A stretch of DNA of 64,000 nucleotides from CAINVV01 sp963663005 (GCA_963663005.2 CAXXHH010000010.1:248001-312000), one strand, 5' to 3'; positions 24,740-34,205 are shown, counted from the stretch's first letter. Notes: generated from the sequence alone by a model not told the origin. Numbers and translations: made by a program.

Positions 24740-26143
24740 GTGAACAAAAATCCATCCAGAAGAGACTTCATTAAAACGACGGGTATTGCCGGAGCTGCCA
24801 CATTCTCCGGTATCCAGGCTCTAGGTAGCACCCCTGCGGTGAATGCACCCAAGTCCATAACCATCGCAGAAGTCAATTCAAATTTTGAACGGGAACCGCT
24901 CATCAGGCCATTCGGTTTCAAGGGCGGTTACATGACCGAAATATGGCAGACCGTGAATTATCTGAAAAGCAGTTCGGGTTTGCACCGGATCGGACTTTGT
25001 ACCCAGAATGTTCTCTGGTCAGACGCTCAGGTTTTCGCAGCACATTCCGAAAGTGGCGGAAATGCATTGATGTTTTCCCTGACCGAAAGAGCGCTGCAAA
25101 TCTGTAAAGGCCAACGCTTTTCGTCGCCAGTTGAGTTGCTGGACAATATCCTGCCTGAGGTCTATGCGTATGGACAAAAGATAACCTCCAATCCGCAATT
25201 GCGCAAGACATTCGCGCTGAATGCCCTGGTGGGAACCGATAATGCAGCCTGGTTGCTCTACGCGGCCGAAAATGGCTTCAAAACGTTTGACGAGATGATT
25301 CCGGCAGCCTACAAACCTGCTCTTTCCGAACATCACAAACAAGCGGCTGCCATTCCGCTGATGGCCTATAACATCCCGATAGGTGAGATACAGTCGGCCG
25401 TGGAGCGTGGCTATTTCTTTATGAAGATTAAGATCGGTCAGCCGGGTACCCAGGAGGAGATGCTCGAAAAAGACAAGGCTAGGTTAACCGCAATTCATCA
25501 GGCAATTGGCACGATCCGCACTACCCATACCAAAGATGGCAAGCTTCCTTACTATTTCGATGCCAACGGACGGTATGAAAAAAAGGAGACCCTGCTAAAG
25601 CTCCTCGATCATGCCCGAAAGATCGGCGCATTTGATCAGATAGTACTCATCGAGGAACCGTTTGCCGAGGAGGCCGAGATTGACGTATCCGATATTCCGG
25701 TGCGCCTGGCAGCCGATGAGAGTGCGCATACAGACACGGATGCAATCAAACGGATTCAAATGGGATACAAAGCAATTGCGCTGAAAGCTATCGCAAAGAC
25801 ACTTAGCATGACAATGAAAATTGCTCAGGCTGCCCACGAACGAAATATTCCATGCTTTTGCGCTGACCTCACCGTCAATCCAATTTTGGTGGATTGGAAT
25901 AAAAACGTGGCGGCCCGACTGAGTTCTTTCCCCGGACTGGGAAGTCTTGGGTTGATCGAAAGCAACGGTCATCAAAACTATAAAAACTGGAATACCATGA
26001 TGAGCTATCATCCGATGGAAAATGAATCCTGGATTAAGGCTCAAAATGGTGTTTATGAATTAGGCAGCGATTTTTATCAAAAAAGCGGTGGCATCTTTGA
26101 ACCTATGCCGCACTATGAAGCCATGTTCTCCTCCACAAAATGA
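24740..26143 (+). CDS. Exported enolase-superfamily protein (MLE subgroup)
   Basis: 467 residues with a GTG start at 24740, chosen because the Tat signal (SRRDFIKTTGIAG) follows at once and no ATG is available. Active-site residues are visible: Lys229 and Lys231 in MKIKIG, metal ligands Asp274 (FDANG), Glu305 (IEEPF) and Asp326 (ADES), and Lys349 in LKAIAK. A Lys on both sides of the pocket is typical of the muconate lactonising/dipeptide epimerase subgroup rather than His-based sugar-acid dehydratases, so an epimerase, racemase or cycloisomerase acting on a carboxylate is likely. Export to the periplasm is unusual for this superfamily. Leader copy 4 precedes it, and the next gene begins 47 bases after its stop. 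Confidence 0.8.
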   Translation: MNKNPSRRDFIKTTGIAGAATFSGIQALGSTPAVNAPKSITIAEVNSNFEREPLIRPFGFKGGYMTEIWQTVNYLKSSSGLHRIGLCTQNVLWSDAQVFAAHSESGGNALMFSLTERALQICKGQRFSSPVELLDNILPEVYAYGQKITSNPQLRKTFALNALVGTDNAAWLLYAAENGFKTFDEMIPAAYKPALSEHHKQAAAIPLMAYNIPIGEIQSAVERGYFFMKIKIGQPGTQEEMLEKDKARLTAIHQAIGTIRTTHTKDGKLPYYFDANGRYEKKETLLKLLDHARKIGAFDQIVLIEEPFAEEAEIDVSDIPVRLAADESAHTDTDAIKRIQMGYKAIALKAIAKTLSMTMKIAQAAHERNIPCFCADLTVNPILVDWNKNVAARLSSFPGLGSLGLIESNGHQNYKNWNTMMSYHPMENESWIKAQNGVYELGSDFYQKSGGIFEPMPHYEAMFSSTK

Positions 26144-26190
26144 GGGATGAGAACTGTGTATTATCGATTTTTTACTCCAAAGTCCCGAAT

Positions 26191-27036
26191 ATGAAAAAGA
26201 ATTTTCCAAGTGTACTTCTCGTTCTCTGTTTGCTGATAATCATGCAAATACCAGTTTCTGCATTCAGTCAGGAAAGTAGCAAACCTGTCAGGTACCTGAA
26301 TCCGGTCTTTGAAAATGTCGGAATCCAGAAAGATATTGAGTTTGGTGAGGTTACCAATTTTGAAGGTAAAACGGAGAAATTGCTGCTGGATGTATATTCC
26401 CCGGAAGGAGACAATAAGAAGGAAAGACCCGTAATTCTTTGGTTTCACGGCGGTGGTTTCAGACCGGGAAACGATAAGACTCAAAGCTACATCGTGAAAT
26501 TGGCAAACGATTTTGCCAAAAGGGGTTATGTCTGCGTTTCCATAAATTACCGCATACGGACAGCTCCGAAAGATGATCAAAAAGGAACTATGACAGACGC
26601 GTTGTCTGATGCCATGGCCGGACTCAACTGGATTCGCTCCAACCGTGAAAAATTAAATATCGATGAGAAAAAAATCTTTGTCGGCGGCGGTTCTGCGGGT
26701 GGAATGCTGGCAGTCAATTTTTGCTACAAAGACCAGACGGATTCAGAAAAATGGAATAAAAACGGGATCCTTGGCTTGATTGATCTTTGGGGAAGTCCCG
26801 ATCCATCGTACATGTTTTCGACAATCGACGAAAAAGACACCCCAGCCATTATCGTTCATGGAACGGCCGACAAATTAGTCTCCTATGATAACTCGGTAAA
26901 ACTTGCCGCAACACTAAAATCATATCACATTAGAAATAAGCTTGTTACTTTAGATGGTGGCGAACATACTCCACTGAAATTTTATAACGACTTTGTAGAA
27001 GTAATTGCGAGTTTTATTTTTTCCTTACTCAAATAA
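26191..27036 (+). CDS. Secreted alpha/beta-hydrolase esterase
   Basis: 281 residues. Start set at 26191, where a signal peptide (MKKNFPSVLL...FSQ) begins; an in-frame ATG at 26140 would add a non-signal extension. The oxyanion segment HGGGFRPG, the nucleophile Ser168 in GGGSAGG, Asp in GTADKLVSYD and His in GGEHTPLKF make a complete triad in the right order. The HGGG form places it near the hormone-sensitive-lipase/acetyl-esterase group. In this locus it probably deacylates the polysaccharide or its oligosaccharides. It lies 44 bases before the GH31 gene. Confidence 0.8.
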   Translation: MKKNFPSVLLVLCLLIIMQIPVSAFSQESSKPVRYLNPVFENVGIQKDIEFGEVTNFEGKTEKLLLDVYSPEGDNKKERPVILWFHGGGFRPGNDKTQSYIVKLANDFAKRGYVCVSINYRIRTAPKDDQKGTMTDALSDAMAGLNWIRSNREKLNIDEKKIFVGGGSAGGMLAVNFCYKDQTDSEKWNKNGILGLIDLWGSPDPSYMFSTIDEKDTPAIIVHGTADKLVSYDNSVKLAATLKSYHIRNKLVTLDGGEHTPLKFYNDFVEVIASFIFSLLK

Positions 27037-27080
27037 AACGTAGAAGCGTACAAAACCAAGCCTTCTCTGGCAATAGAACT

Positions 27081-29276
27081 ATGAAAAAAAGTAGACTTAT
27101 CTCCCTTCGCGGCGCTCTGCCGGTCGCGATAAAAAAGCACTCGGGTCGGTTGCTGACAGCCATTTTATTGATGTTCACTATTCATTCGTACGCGCAGTCG
27201 CCTGCCTGGACCGAAGTTGCTCCCGGGGTTTGGAAAGCCGTTGTTGGCATTCCGGATACGTACGATTTGCTCAAAGCCTCTGGTGTGAAACCCAATACCG
27301 ATGCGCTGACAAAATTAGGACAAGCCTCTTTCCCACTGCCATCCGGAGAAATAGTTGCCGAAAGCGCGGACGGAAAGACGTTTCTTCGGTTTCCGCTGGT
27401 AAAAGCAGAGCAGCTTTATGGCTTCGGACTGAATTTTAAGACCGTCCAGCAGCGCGGAAAAATTCTTCAGTTGCACGTCGACCATTACGGAGGTGCCGAC
27501 AATGGCCGCACCCATGCCCCGGTGCCATTTTATGTGTCCAGTCTGGGATATGGTGTCTTCGTTAACAGCGCCCGGTATATAACCGTTTATGCAGGTACCG
27601 CGGTGAGGAAGGATAGTCCAAATGCGCCGGAACCCAAAGACCGCAATACTGATAAAAAATGGAGCTCTTCCCCCTATTCCGACGCAGTGGAGATGGTGGT
27701 TCCTGCAGCTGGCGCTGAGATTTATCTCTTCGCCGGACCAACTCCGCTTGATGCGGTACGGCGCTTCAACCTTTTTAACGGAGGGGGCTGTCTCCCACCC
27801 CGCTGGGGACTCGGATTCACCCAACGGGTAAAGTCACTCTACACCGCAGATCAGGTCGTCGAAGAGGCGAAGGCATTCGCGGATAAAGGTTATCCGCTCG
27901 ATTTCATCGGATTGGAGCCTGGCTGGCAAAGCAAATCCTATCCGTGCACCTTCGAATGGGACAAATCCCGGTATCCTGATCCTGCCGGGTTCGTCAAACG
28001 GATGAAAGAAATGGGCATACGGCTCAATCTGTGGACGAATCCCTACGTTTCGCCAAACTCCCCGATATATGGCCAGCTGAAGCCCTTCACCGGCTCTCAC
28101 ACCGTTTGGGGCGGAGTCGTCGCGGATTTAACCGTGACCGAACCGCGGCAGATCATCGGAAATCAACTGTCCAAAGACCAGATCAGCATCGGTATCAGCG
28201 GTTATAAGATCGATGAGTGCGACGGCTACGACAGATGGCTTTGGCCGGATGTAGCCAAATTTCCTTCAGGCAACAGCGCCGAACAGGTGCGCCAGACCTA
28301 TGGTTTATTGCTGCAAAAACTGACCTATGACATCTATCACCAGCAAAATAGCCGAACTTTCGGTTTGGTAAGGGCATCCAACGGAGGTGGATCCTCTTTC
28401 CCATATGTGATTTACAATGATTATTACAGTCATGAAGACTTTATTACCGCATTGATTAACAGCTCATTTGCCGGAGTACTGTGGACTCCCGAAGTTCGTG
28501 GTTCCAAGACCGGAGAAGAGTGGGTGCGACGCATGCAGACCGTTTGCTTTTCGCCCATGGCTATGATCAATGCCTGGTCGGATGGTACCAAGCCATGGTC
28601 GTTCCCGGAAGTCGAAAAAGAGGTGAAAGAAATAGCATTGCTCCGCATGCAGCTGATGCCCTATTTTTATTCTGAATTTGCTAAATACCACTTCGAAGGC
28701 ACTCCCCCATTCCGCGCCATGAATCTCGAGCCGGGCTTTGGCGCCACCGTCGTTTCGGAGTTGAAGAATGCGAACCTGAGCGAAAATCCGTATGCCGAGG
28801 CCGTAACGAAAGAAATCAAGGATCAGTATATGGCTGGCGAGTACCTTCTGATCGCCCCGCTTTTCAAAGGTCAGACGGAACGAAAAGTAGTTTTACCACG
28901 CGGAAAATGGTACGATTTTTACACTGGCAAACTGGCAGGTGATGGTGAAATTATAACGGTCTCGGCCGGATTAGACCACATTCCGGTATTCGTGAAAGAT
29001 GGTGGAATAGTACCGATGATGCCTCCGCTCCTGCACGCTCCCGCCTCCGGCGAGAAGTTCAATCTTGAGATTCGTCATTATGGATCAAAGTCTTCCGATT
29101 ATATGCTTTATGACGATGACGGCGAAACATTCGATTACGAGAAAGGAAGTTATTCGTGGCGCAAAATATCTGTCACTTCCGACAAAAAAGGTAAATTAGC
29201 AGGATCAATTTCGAAGGCTGAAAAAGGTAAACCGGATAACATCGGTAACGTCTCCTGGAAGTGGATGACGGAATAA
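27081..29276 (+). CDS. GH31 alpha-glycosidase (alpha-glucosidase/xylosidase type)
   Basis: 731 residues. A long basic n-region precedes the hydrophobic core, and cleavage is expected after YAQ at about 39. Domains: N-terminal beta-sandwich (about 45-230), TIM barrel (about 240-570) with the nucleophile Asp378 in YKIDECDG, and C-terminal sandwiches ending in a DUF5110-like YMLYDDDGETFDYEKG. FIGLEPGWQSK replaces the classical D-x-W segment seen in many GH31 enzymes, which suggests a less common specificity. It would remove alpha-linked glucose, xylose or galactose residues. It is followed by leader copy 2 and the GH78-like gene. Confidence 0.85.
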   Translation: MKKSRLISLRGALPVAIKKHSGRLLTAILLMFTIHSYAQSPAWTEVAPGVWKAVVGIPDTYDLLKASGVKPNTDALTKLGQASFPLPSGEIVAESADGKTFLRFPLVKAEQLYGFGLNFKTVQQRGKILQLHVDHYGGADNGRTHAPVPFYVSSLGYGVFVNSARYITVYAGTAVRKDSPNAPEPKDRNTDKKWSSSPYSDAVEMVVPAAGAEIYLFAGPTPLDAVRRFNLFNGGGCLPPRWGLGFTQRVKSLYTADQVVEEAKAFADKGYPLDFIGLEPGWQSKSYPCTFEWDKSRYPDPAGFVKRMKEMGIRLNLWTNPYVSPNSPIYGQLKPFTGSHTVWGGVVADLTVTEPRQIIGNQLSKDQISIGISGYKIDECDGYDRWLWPDVAKFPSGNSAEQVRQTYGLLLQKLTYDIYHQQNSRTFGLVRASNGGGSSFPYVIYNDYYSHEDFITALINSSFAGVLWTPEVRGSKTGEEWVRRMQTVCFSPMAMINAWSDGTKPWSFPEVEKEVKEIALLRMQLMPYFYSEFAKYHFEGTPPFRAMNLEPGFGATVVSELKNANLSENPYAEAVTKEIKDQYMAGEYLLIAPLFKGQTERKVVLPRGKWYDFYTGKLAGDGEIITVSAGLDHIPVFVKDGGIVPMMPPLLHAPASGEKFNLEIRHYGSKSSDYMLYDDDGETFDYEKGSYSWRKISVTSDKKGKLAGSISKAEKGKPDNIGNVSWKWMTE

Positions 29277-29307
29277 AGACAACATATAAGCATTTAGTGT
29301 ACTTAAA

Positions 29308-29367
29308 ATGAAACCCTCATGAACAAAAGCTCACAAAAGAAGATGTATATTGCAATGAGGGTTCCAT
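29308..29367 (+). promoter_or_regulatory. Structured leader element, copy 2
   Basis: Nearly the same outer stem as copy 1 (29308-29318 with 29357-29367, one A-C mismatch). Hairpin 1 is weakened (ATGAAC-AAAA-GCTCAC, four of six pairs) and hairpin 2 (29342-29356) keeps most pairs with a G-T change. The spacer to the ATG at 29397 is again exactly 29 bases and matches copy 1 at most positions. The 5' frame ATG AAA CCC TCA TGA encodes the same MKPS as copy 1. Confidence 0.65.
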
Positions 29368-29396
29368 ACGGCCAATGAAAAACAAATTATACACGT

Positions 29397-31262
29397 ATGA
29401 ATACAACCAAATTATTGATTGGCCTGGCATTAATGTTCAGTTTTCAACTGACCAATTTTGCCGCTATTCCGGGTACCCCGAAGAAAATTTTCCAGATAGA
29501 GCATATCGCACCGGTTAAGATGGTGAAAACTGCCAATGGAAGCTATTTTCTCGATTTTGGTAAAGATGCCTTTGGTACGCTGGAGCTGAAGTACAAAGCC
29601 AGTACATCGCAAACATTGCTTATCTGCCTGGGAGAAAAACTGTTGGATGGAAAAATTGACACTAATCCGGGGGGTACAATCCGCTACGCCGAAATTAAAC
29701 TGCAAGTATCGCCCGGTCAGGATCAGTACACGATAAAATTGCCCGTCGACAAACGGAATACCGGTCCTGCGGCGATCCAGTTACCTGATTCATTTGGCGT
29801 TATCATGCCGTTCCGATATGTTGAAATTCGAAATGCAACACAGTCAATAGCACAATCGGATGTACGTCAGAAAGCCTATTTCCACACGTTTGATGAAAGT
29901 CAGAGCGATTTCACAAGCTCGGACACCATCCTTAATCAGGTTTGGAATCTCTGCAAATACAGTATCAAAGCAACTTCCTTTACGGGTATATACATCGATG
30001 GTGACCGCGAACGCATTGCGTATGAGGCAGATGCATATATCAATCAGCTTGGTCATTATTGCACAGATCCGGAATATGATATGGCCAAACGAACCATCGA
30101 ACATTTTATGAGTCACCCAACCTGGCCTACCGAATGGCAACTCCACGTCGCGCTCATGGCTTACCAGGATTACAACTATACCGGCGATACACAATTATTG
30201 AAAAAGTACTACGAGCAGCTCAAATACAAGACGTTGATTGATCTGGCGCGCGAAGACGGACTGATAAGTACTACCACCGGAAAAGTGACGGATGAATTTA
30301 TGCAGAAACTCGGTTTTTCAGATAAGAGTCAGCGACTGAAGGATATCGTGGATTGGCCTCCCGGACAAAAAGATACCGGCTGGAAGCTGGTAAATCCTGC
30401 AGGAGAACGCGATGGCCACGAGTTGTTGCCCATTAACACCGTGGTTAACTGCTTCTTTTATGAGAATATGAAAGTCATGGCCGAAATAGCCGGCGTGCTC
30501 GGGCAAGCTGCCGATAAAGATCGCTTCGGGAAGATGGCCGCCAAAGTAAAAGCCGCTATCAATCAAAAGCTTTTCGACGCCAAAAAAGGAATTTATGTGG
30601 ATGGTGAAGGTTCAACCCACTCATCTCTGCATTCCAACATGCTCGCGCTGGCGTTTGCGATTGTTCCAAATGCGAACATTAAATCGGTTACCGATTTTGT
30701 CAAATCGCGCGGAATGGCTTGCAGTGTCTATGGTTCACAATTTCTTCTCGAAGGGCTTTACCATTACGGTGAAAGTCAATATGCACTGGATCTCATGCGG
30801 GCCACCAATGATCGAAGCTGGTGGAATATGATACGCGTGGGTTCTACCATATCCATGGAAGCCTGGGACATGAAATATAAACCCAACTCAGACTGGAACC
30901 ATGCATGGGGTGCAGCGCCGGCCAATATCATTCCTCGTCAGCTATGGGGTATCCGTCCTGCTTCGCCCGGGTTTGGCATTGCATTTATCCAGCCTCAGCT
31001 GGGTGATTTGAGCTTCAGTACCATCAAGACACCAACCCTCCTCGGACAGATAAAAGCTGAATATCGGGTGGTTAACAAGGATCTTAGAACCTTCACGATC
31101 GAACTTCCTGCAAAGATGGTCGGTCAGTTTTATGCACCACATGGAGCCAAAGAGGTCATATTTGTTAATGGCAAAAAGGCTGCCCCTAATGAGGAACTTC
31201 TAAAATTAAACGGCGGAAAACACAAAATTGAGTTCAAAAGCATATCAAAATTACCTCTCTAA
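29397..31262 (+). CDS. GH78-like alpha-L-rhamnosidase-family protein
   Basis: 621 residues with a signal peptide ending about NFAA. An N-terminal beta-sandwich (about 25-160) is followed by the (alpha/alpha)6 barrel of the bacterial rhamnosidase family (PF17389-like), with DGDRERIAYEADAY at 201-214 giving the usual cluster of acidic residues, WPTEWQLH, and GSTISMEAWDMKYKPNSDWNHAWG near the end of the barrel, then a C-terminal beta domain. It is shorter than many GH78 enzymes because the extra N-terminal modules are absent. The family removes terminal alpha-L-rhamnose; some members act on related sugars. Leader copy 2 lies upstream, and the second oxidoreductase follows 45 bases after. Confidence 0.85.
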   Translation: MNTTKLLIGLALMFSFQLTNFAAIPGTPKKIFQIEHIAPVKMVKTANGSYFLDFGKDAFGTLELKYKASTSQTLLICLGEKLLDGKIDTNPGGTIRYAEIKLQVSPGQDQYTIKLPVDKRNTGPAAIQLPDSFGVIMPFRYVEIRNATQSIAQSDVRQKAYFHTFDESQSDFTSSDTILNQVWNLCKYSIKATSFTGIYIDGDRERIAYEADAYINQLGHYCTDPEYDMAKRTIEHFMSHPTWPTEWQLHVALMAYQDYNYTGDTQLLKKYYEQLKYKTLIDLAREDGLISTTTGKVTDEFMQKLGFSDKSQRLKDIVDWPPGQKDTGWKLVNPAGERDGHELLPINTVVNCFFYENMKVMAEIAGVLGQAADKDRFGKMAAKVKAAINQKLFDAKKGIYVDGEGSTHSSLHSNMLALAFAIVPNANIKSVTDFVKSRGMACSVYGSQFLLEGLYHYGESQYALDLMRATNDRSWWNMIRVGSTISMEAWDMKYKPNSDWNHAWGAAPANIIPRQLWGIRPASPGFGIAFIQPQLGDLSFSTIKTPTLLGQIKAEYRVVNKDLRTFTIELPAKMVGQFYAPHGAKEVIFVNGKKAAPNEELLKLNGGKHKIEFKSISKLPL

Positions 31263-31307
31263 ATTTAAATATAGAATTTGTTATCAAACTTTTAAAATCA
31301 GAATTTT

Positions 31308-32750
31308 ATGAAGCAAAATGAATCTTCAAGGCGTTCATTTATCAAGAATGCCGCCGCACTCTCAGCAGCAGTCGCTCTTCCGACTATACTGACCAACACG
31401 GCCTCAGGGAAGGAATTGCCGGCTGAAAAAATGGCAAGTGCAGGCGAAAAAGTTAACCTTGCCTGCTGTGGTATTGGAAATCAGGGTGGATCCGACGTAA
31501 AATCGATGTACGACACGGGCTTATGTAATATCGTTGCTTTGTGCGACGTCGACATGGGCGCTCCTCAAACGAAAAAGGTTCTGGAAATGTTCCCTGATGT
31601 TCCACGTTTCCAGGATTTCAGACAGATGTTCGACAAGATGGGCAGCAAGATTGATGCAGTCACGGCTGGTGTTCCCGACTTCGCCCACTTCCCTATTGCC
31701 ATGCACGCAATGAGTATGGGTAAGCACATTTTCTCGGAAAAACCGATGGGTCGTACCTTCAACGAGGTAGAATTAATGATTAAGGCTGCCAAGAAATACA
31801 AAGTTGCCACCCAAATGGGTAACCAGGGGCACTCGGAAGCCAACTATTTTCAGTTTAAAGCTTGGCAGGAAGCCGGTATCATCAAAGATGTTACTGCCAT
31901 AACTGCTCATATGAATTCTGCCCGCAGATGGCATGGTTGGGATTTCAAAAATGCAAAATATCCTGCCGGTGAGCCTATTCCTGCTTCCCTCGACTGGGAA
32001 ACATGGCACATGACCACAAAGATGCACCACGATTATAACAAAGATTATATTAACGGTCAGTGGAGATGCTGGTACGATTTTGGTATGGGTGCCTTAGGCG
32101 ATTGGGGTGCGCACATCATCGACACAGCCCACGAATTCCTGAAATTAGGACTTCCTTACGAAATCAGTTGTCTGAAAAGCGAAGGGTACAATAATTATTT
32201 CTTCCCGCAATCCACCACGCTTTCTTTCAAATTCCCCAAACGGGATGCTATGCCACCGGTAGAAATCACCTGGTATGACGGCGTTAACAATGTTCCTCAG
32301 GTTCCTGAAGGATACGGTGTTTCCCAACTCGATCCAAATATTCCGCCAACCAGTGTCGGAAAAATTCAACCTTCCAAATTGAATCCTGGTAAGATCATTT
32401 ACAGCAAAGAACTGACATTCAAAGGTGGTTCTCACGGTAGCACATTATCCATCATTCCGGAAGCAAAAGCGAAAGAAATGGCATCAAAATTACCAGAAGT
32501 ACCAAAGAGTCCTTCCAACCACTACGCCAACTTCCTGAAGGGATGCAAAGGCGAAGAGGTTTGTCGCTCACGCTTCGAAATCGCTGGTCCGTTGAGTCAG
32601 GTATTCAATCTTGGCGTGTTAGCGCAACAACTCAACACAAAATTGGTTTTCGACCGCGAAACCAAACAAATCACCAATAATAAAGTTGCCAATGAATTGC
32701 TGGTGGGAGCACCTCCGCGCAAAGGCTGGGAACAATATTATAAACTCTGA
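31308..32750 (+). CDS. Exported Gfo/Idh/MocA-family oxidoreductase, second copy
   Basis: 480 residues with a Tat signal (SSRRSFIKNAAALSAA). The Rossmann motif is GIGNQGG, followed by DAVTAGVPDFAHFPIA and SEKPMGRTF with the catalytic Lys region; AKKYKVATQMGNQGHSE is the usual strand before the substrate pocket. It has the long C-terminal domain with GGSHGSTLSIIPE seen in Bacteroidota homologues and is clearly diverged from the 22193 protein, so it is not a recent duplicate. It may oxidise a different sugar of the same glycan or reverse the first step. The gene is followed by a hairpin at 32796. Confidence 0.85.
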   Translation: MKQNESSRRSFIKNAAALSAAVALPTILTNTASGKELPAEKMASAGEKVNLACCGIGNQGGSDVKSMYDTGLCNIVALCDVDMGAPQTKKVLEMFPDVPRFQDFRQMFDKMGSKIDAVTAGVPDFAHFPIAMHAMSMGKHIFSEKPMGRTFNEVELMIKAAKKYKVATQMGNQGHSEANYFQFKAWQEAGIIKDVTAITAHMNSARRWHGWDFKNAKYPAGEPIPASLDWETWHMTTKMHHDYNKDYINGQWRCWYDFGMGALGDWGAHIIDTAHEFLKLGLPYEISCLKSEGYNNYFFPQSTTLSFKFPKRDAMPPVEITWYDGVNNVPQVPEGYGVSQLDPNIPPTSVGKIQPSKLNPGKIIYSKELTFKGGSHGSTLSIIPEAKAKEMASKLPEVPKSPSNHYANFLKGCKGEEVCRSRFEIAGPLSQVFNLGVLAQQLNTKLVFDRETKQITNNKVANELLVGAPPRKGWEQYYKL

Positions 32751-32795
32751 TTAACAGCAATTAAACACAATTATCGCTGAGAATAAACGTAAATT

Positions 32796-32831
32796 CCACG
32801 GAGACAAATTTCAATAATTTGTTCTCTGTGG
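32796..32831 (+). repeat. Imperfect hairpin in the gap before 32908
   Basis: CCACGGAGACAAATT (32796-32810) pairs with AATTTGTTCTCTGTGG (32816-32831) with few mismatches. It lies 45 bases after the stop at 32750 and could end or protect the upstream transcript. No T run follows directly. The rest of the 157-base gap has no recognisable feature. Confidence 0.45.
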
Positions 32832-32907
32832 CCTTTGCGATTTTCAGCACGGCAGCTTCATCCGTTACCTCGGCGGATCGCCTCAACTCTCCGTTATAAA
32901 CTCAATC

Positions 32908-34095
32908 ATGCGCCACAAAATTTTCAGCATTTTGATGTTCTGTTTGTTACTCAACACGCAGGGTATATCCGTTGAACGTCAAAAAGACAGCGATCTCTCC
33001 GGTAAGGTCATCGAAAATATCAGGAAAGAAACGATAGCTCAAGCGGATAGAATGATGGCAGAGAAACCTGTGACCGTCACTTCTTCGTTTTGCAAACGCA
33101 GCACCGGCGGTCAGCATGACTTTTACTCTGAAGGGGATTATTGGTGGCCTGATCCGGCAAATCCCACCGGGCCCTATCTGCAAAAAGACGGTCAAAGCAA
33201 CCCCGACAATTTTTCCAATCACCGTCTGGCGATGATTCGCCTTAGCGATATCACGGCAACGCTAACCTCTGCTTTTCTGCTTACCGGAAAACAAAAATAT
33301 GCGGCAAAAGCGCTCGAACACCTCGATGCCTGGTTCGTGGATCCTGCAACCAGAATGAATCCTGATATGTTGTACGCGCAGGCAATTTGGGGTCGTTTTA
33401 CAGGCAGAGGCATCGGACTGATAGATGCTTACCACCTGGTGGAAGTAGCGCAATCAGTCAAAATACTGATCGGTCGCAGCGCTATCCCGGCCACGGAAGC
33501 CATCAAAATAAAAGCCTGGTTCTCATCCTTTTTAACCTGGATGACAACTCATCAATATGGCATCGATGAAATGAATGCCAAAAATAATCACGGCACATGC
33601 TGGGTCGCAACAGCCTCTTCAATGGCAACATTGGTTGAAGACGAGAAAATAAAAAAAATGTGTGCCGACCGCTTCAAAAATATTCTGCTGCCTTCGCAGA
33701 TGGATCAGGATGGTAGTTTTCCGTTGGAAATAAAGCGGACAAAGCCATTCGGTTATTCGCTGTTTAACATCGATGCCTTCTGCAATGTTGCCCGCATCTT
33801 ATCCACTCCGGACGATAATCTGTGGAGTTTTACCACACCCGATGGGAAATCGCTTAAAAAGGGACTGGAATACATCTATCCGTTTATTGCCGACAAGAGT
33901 TCCTGGCCTTTTGCCAAAGACATATTTATCTGGGAAGAGTGGCCGGTTAGGCAATCCTGCCTGCTTTTTGGCGGCATAGCTTACGGCAATGAAAAGTATA
34001 TAGAAACCTTTCTGCGACTTCCTGCCAGCCCCTCCCATCCGGAAGTAATCCGAAATCTCCCCGTACGACACCCGGTTATCTGGCTCCAAGAGTAG
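32908..34095 (+). CDS. Alginate-lyase-superfamily protein (PL5-like fold)
   Basis: 395 residues with a signal peptide (MRHKIFSILMFCLLL). It matches PF05426: EGDYWWPDPANPTGPYLQKDGQ is the typical opening, GRGIGLIDAYH lies mid-domain and NNHGT (Asn226-Asn227-His228) corresponds to the Asn-His pair that PL5 enzymes use for charge neutralisation and proton abstraction. Substrate may be alginate, glucuronan or another uronan; the sequence does not decide. Unlike the 743 protein it has no beta-helix. It is followed by a 172-base gap filled with heptamer repeats before the next lyase gene. Confidence 0.85.
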   Translation: MRHKIFSILMFCLLLNTQGISVERQKDSDLSGKVIENIRKETIAQADRMMAEKPVTVTSSFCKRSTGGQHDFYSEGDYWWPDPANPTGPYLQKDGQSNPDNFSNHRLAMIRLSDITATLTSAFLLTGKQKYAAKALEHLDAWFVDPATRMNPDMLYAQAIWGRFTGRGIGLIDAYHLVEVAQSVKILIGRSAIPATEAIKIKAWFSSFLTWMTTHQYGIDEMNAKNNHGTCWVATASSMATLVEDEKIKKMCADRFKNILLPSQMDQDGSFPLEIKRTKPFGYSLFNIDAFCNVARILSTPDDNLWSFTTPDGKSLKKGLEYIYPFIADKSSWPFAKDIFIWEEWPVRQSCLLFGGIAYGNEKYIETFLRLPASPSHPEVIRNLPVRHPVIWLQE

Positions 34096-34101
34096 AGAGA
34101 T

Positions 34102-34131
34102 AATTTTGGATTTTCGATTTGGGATTTTGGA
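34102..34131 (-). repeat. Inverted copy of the TCCAAAA heptamer repeat
   Basis: Read on the minus strand this is TCCAAAATCCCAAATCG followed by AAAATCCAAAATT, the same unit as at 34206-34239 and 34281-34314 in the opposite orientation. The pair could form a long imperfect hairpin across 34102-34239. Confidence 0.65.
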
Positions 34132-34205
34132 GTAATGGTCCATGAATATTTACTTCTTGAATTTAAATACCCAAATATGTACCAATGAACAAATAATCCC
34201 TCCCG

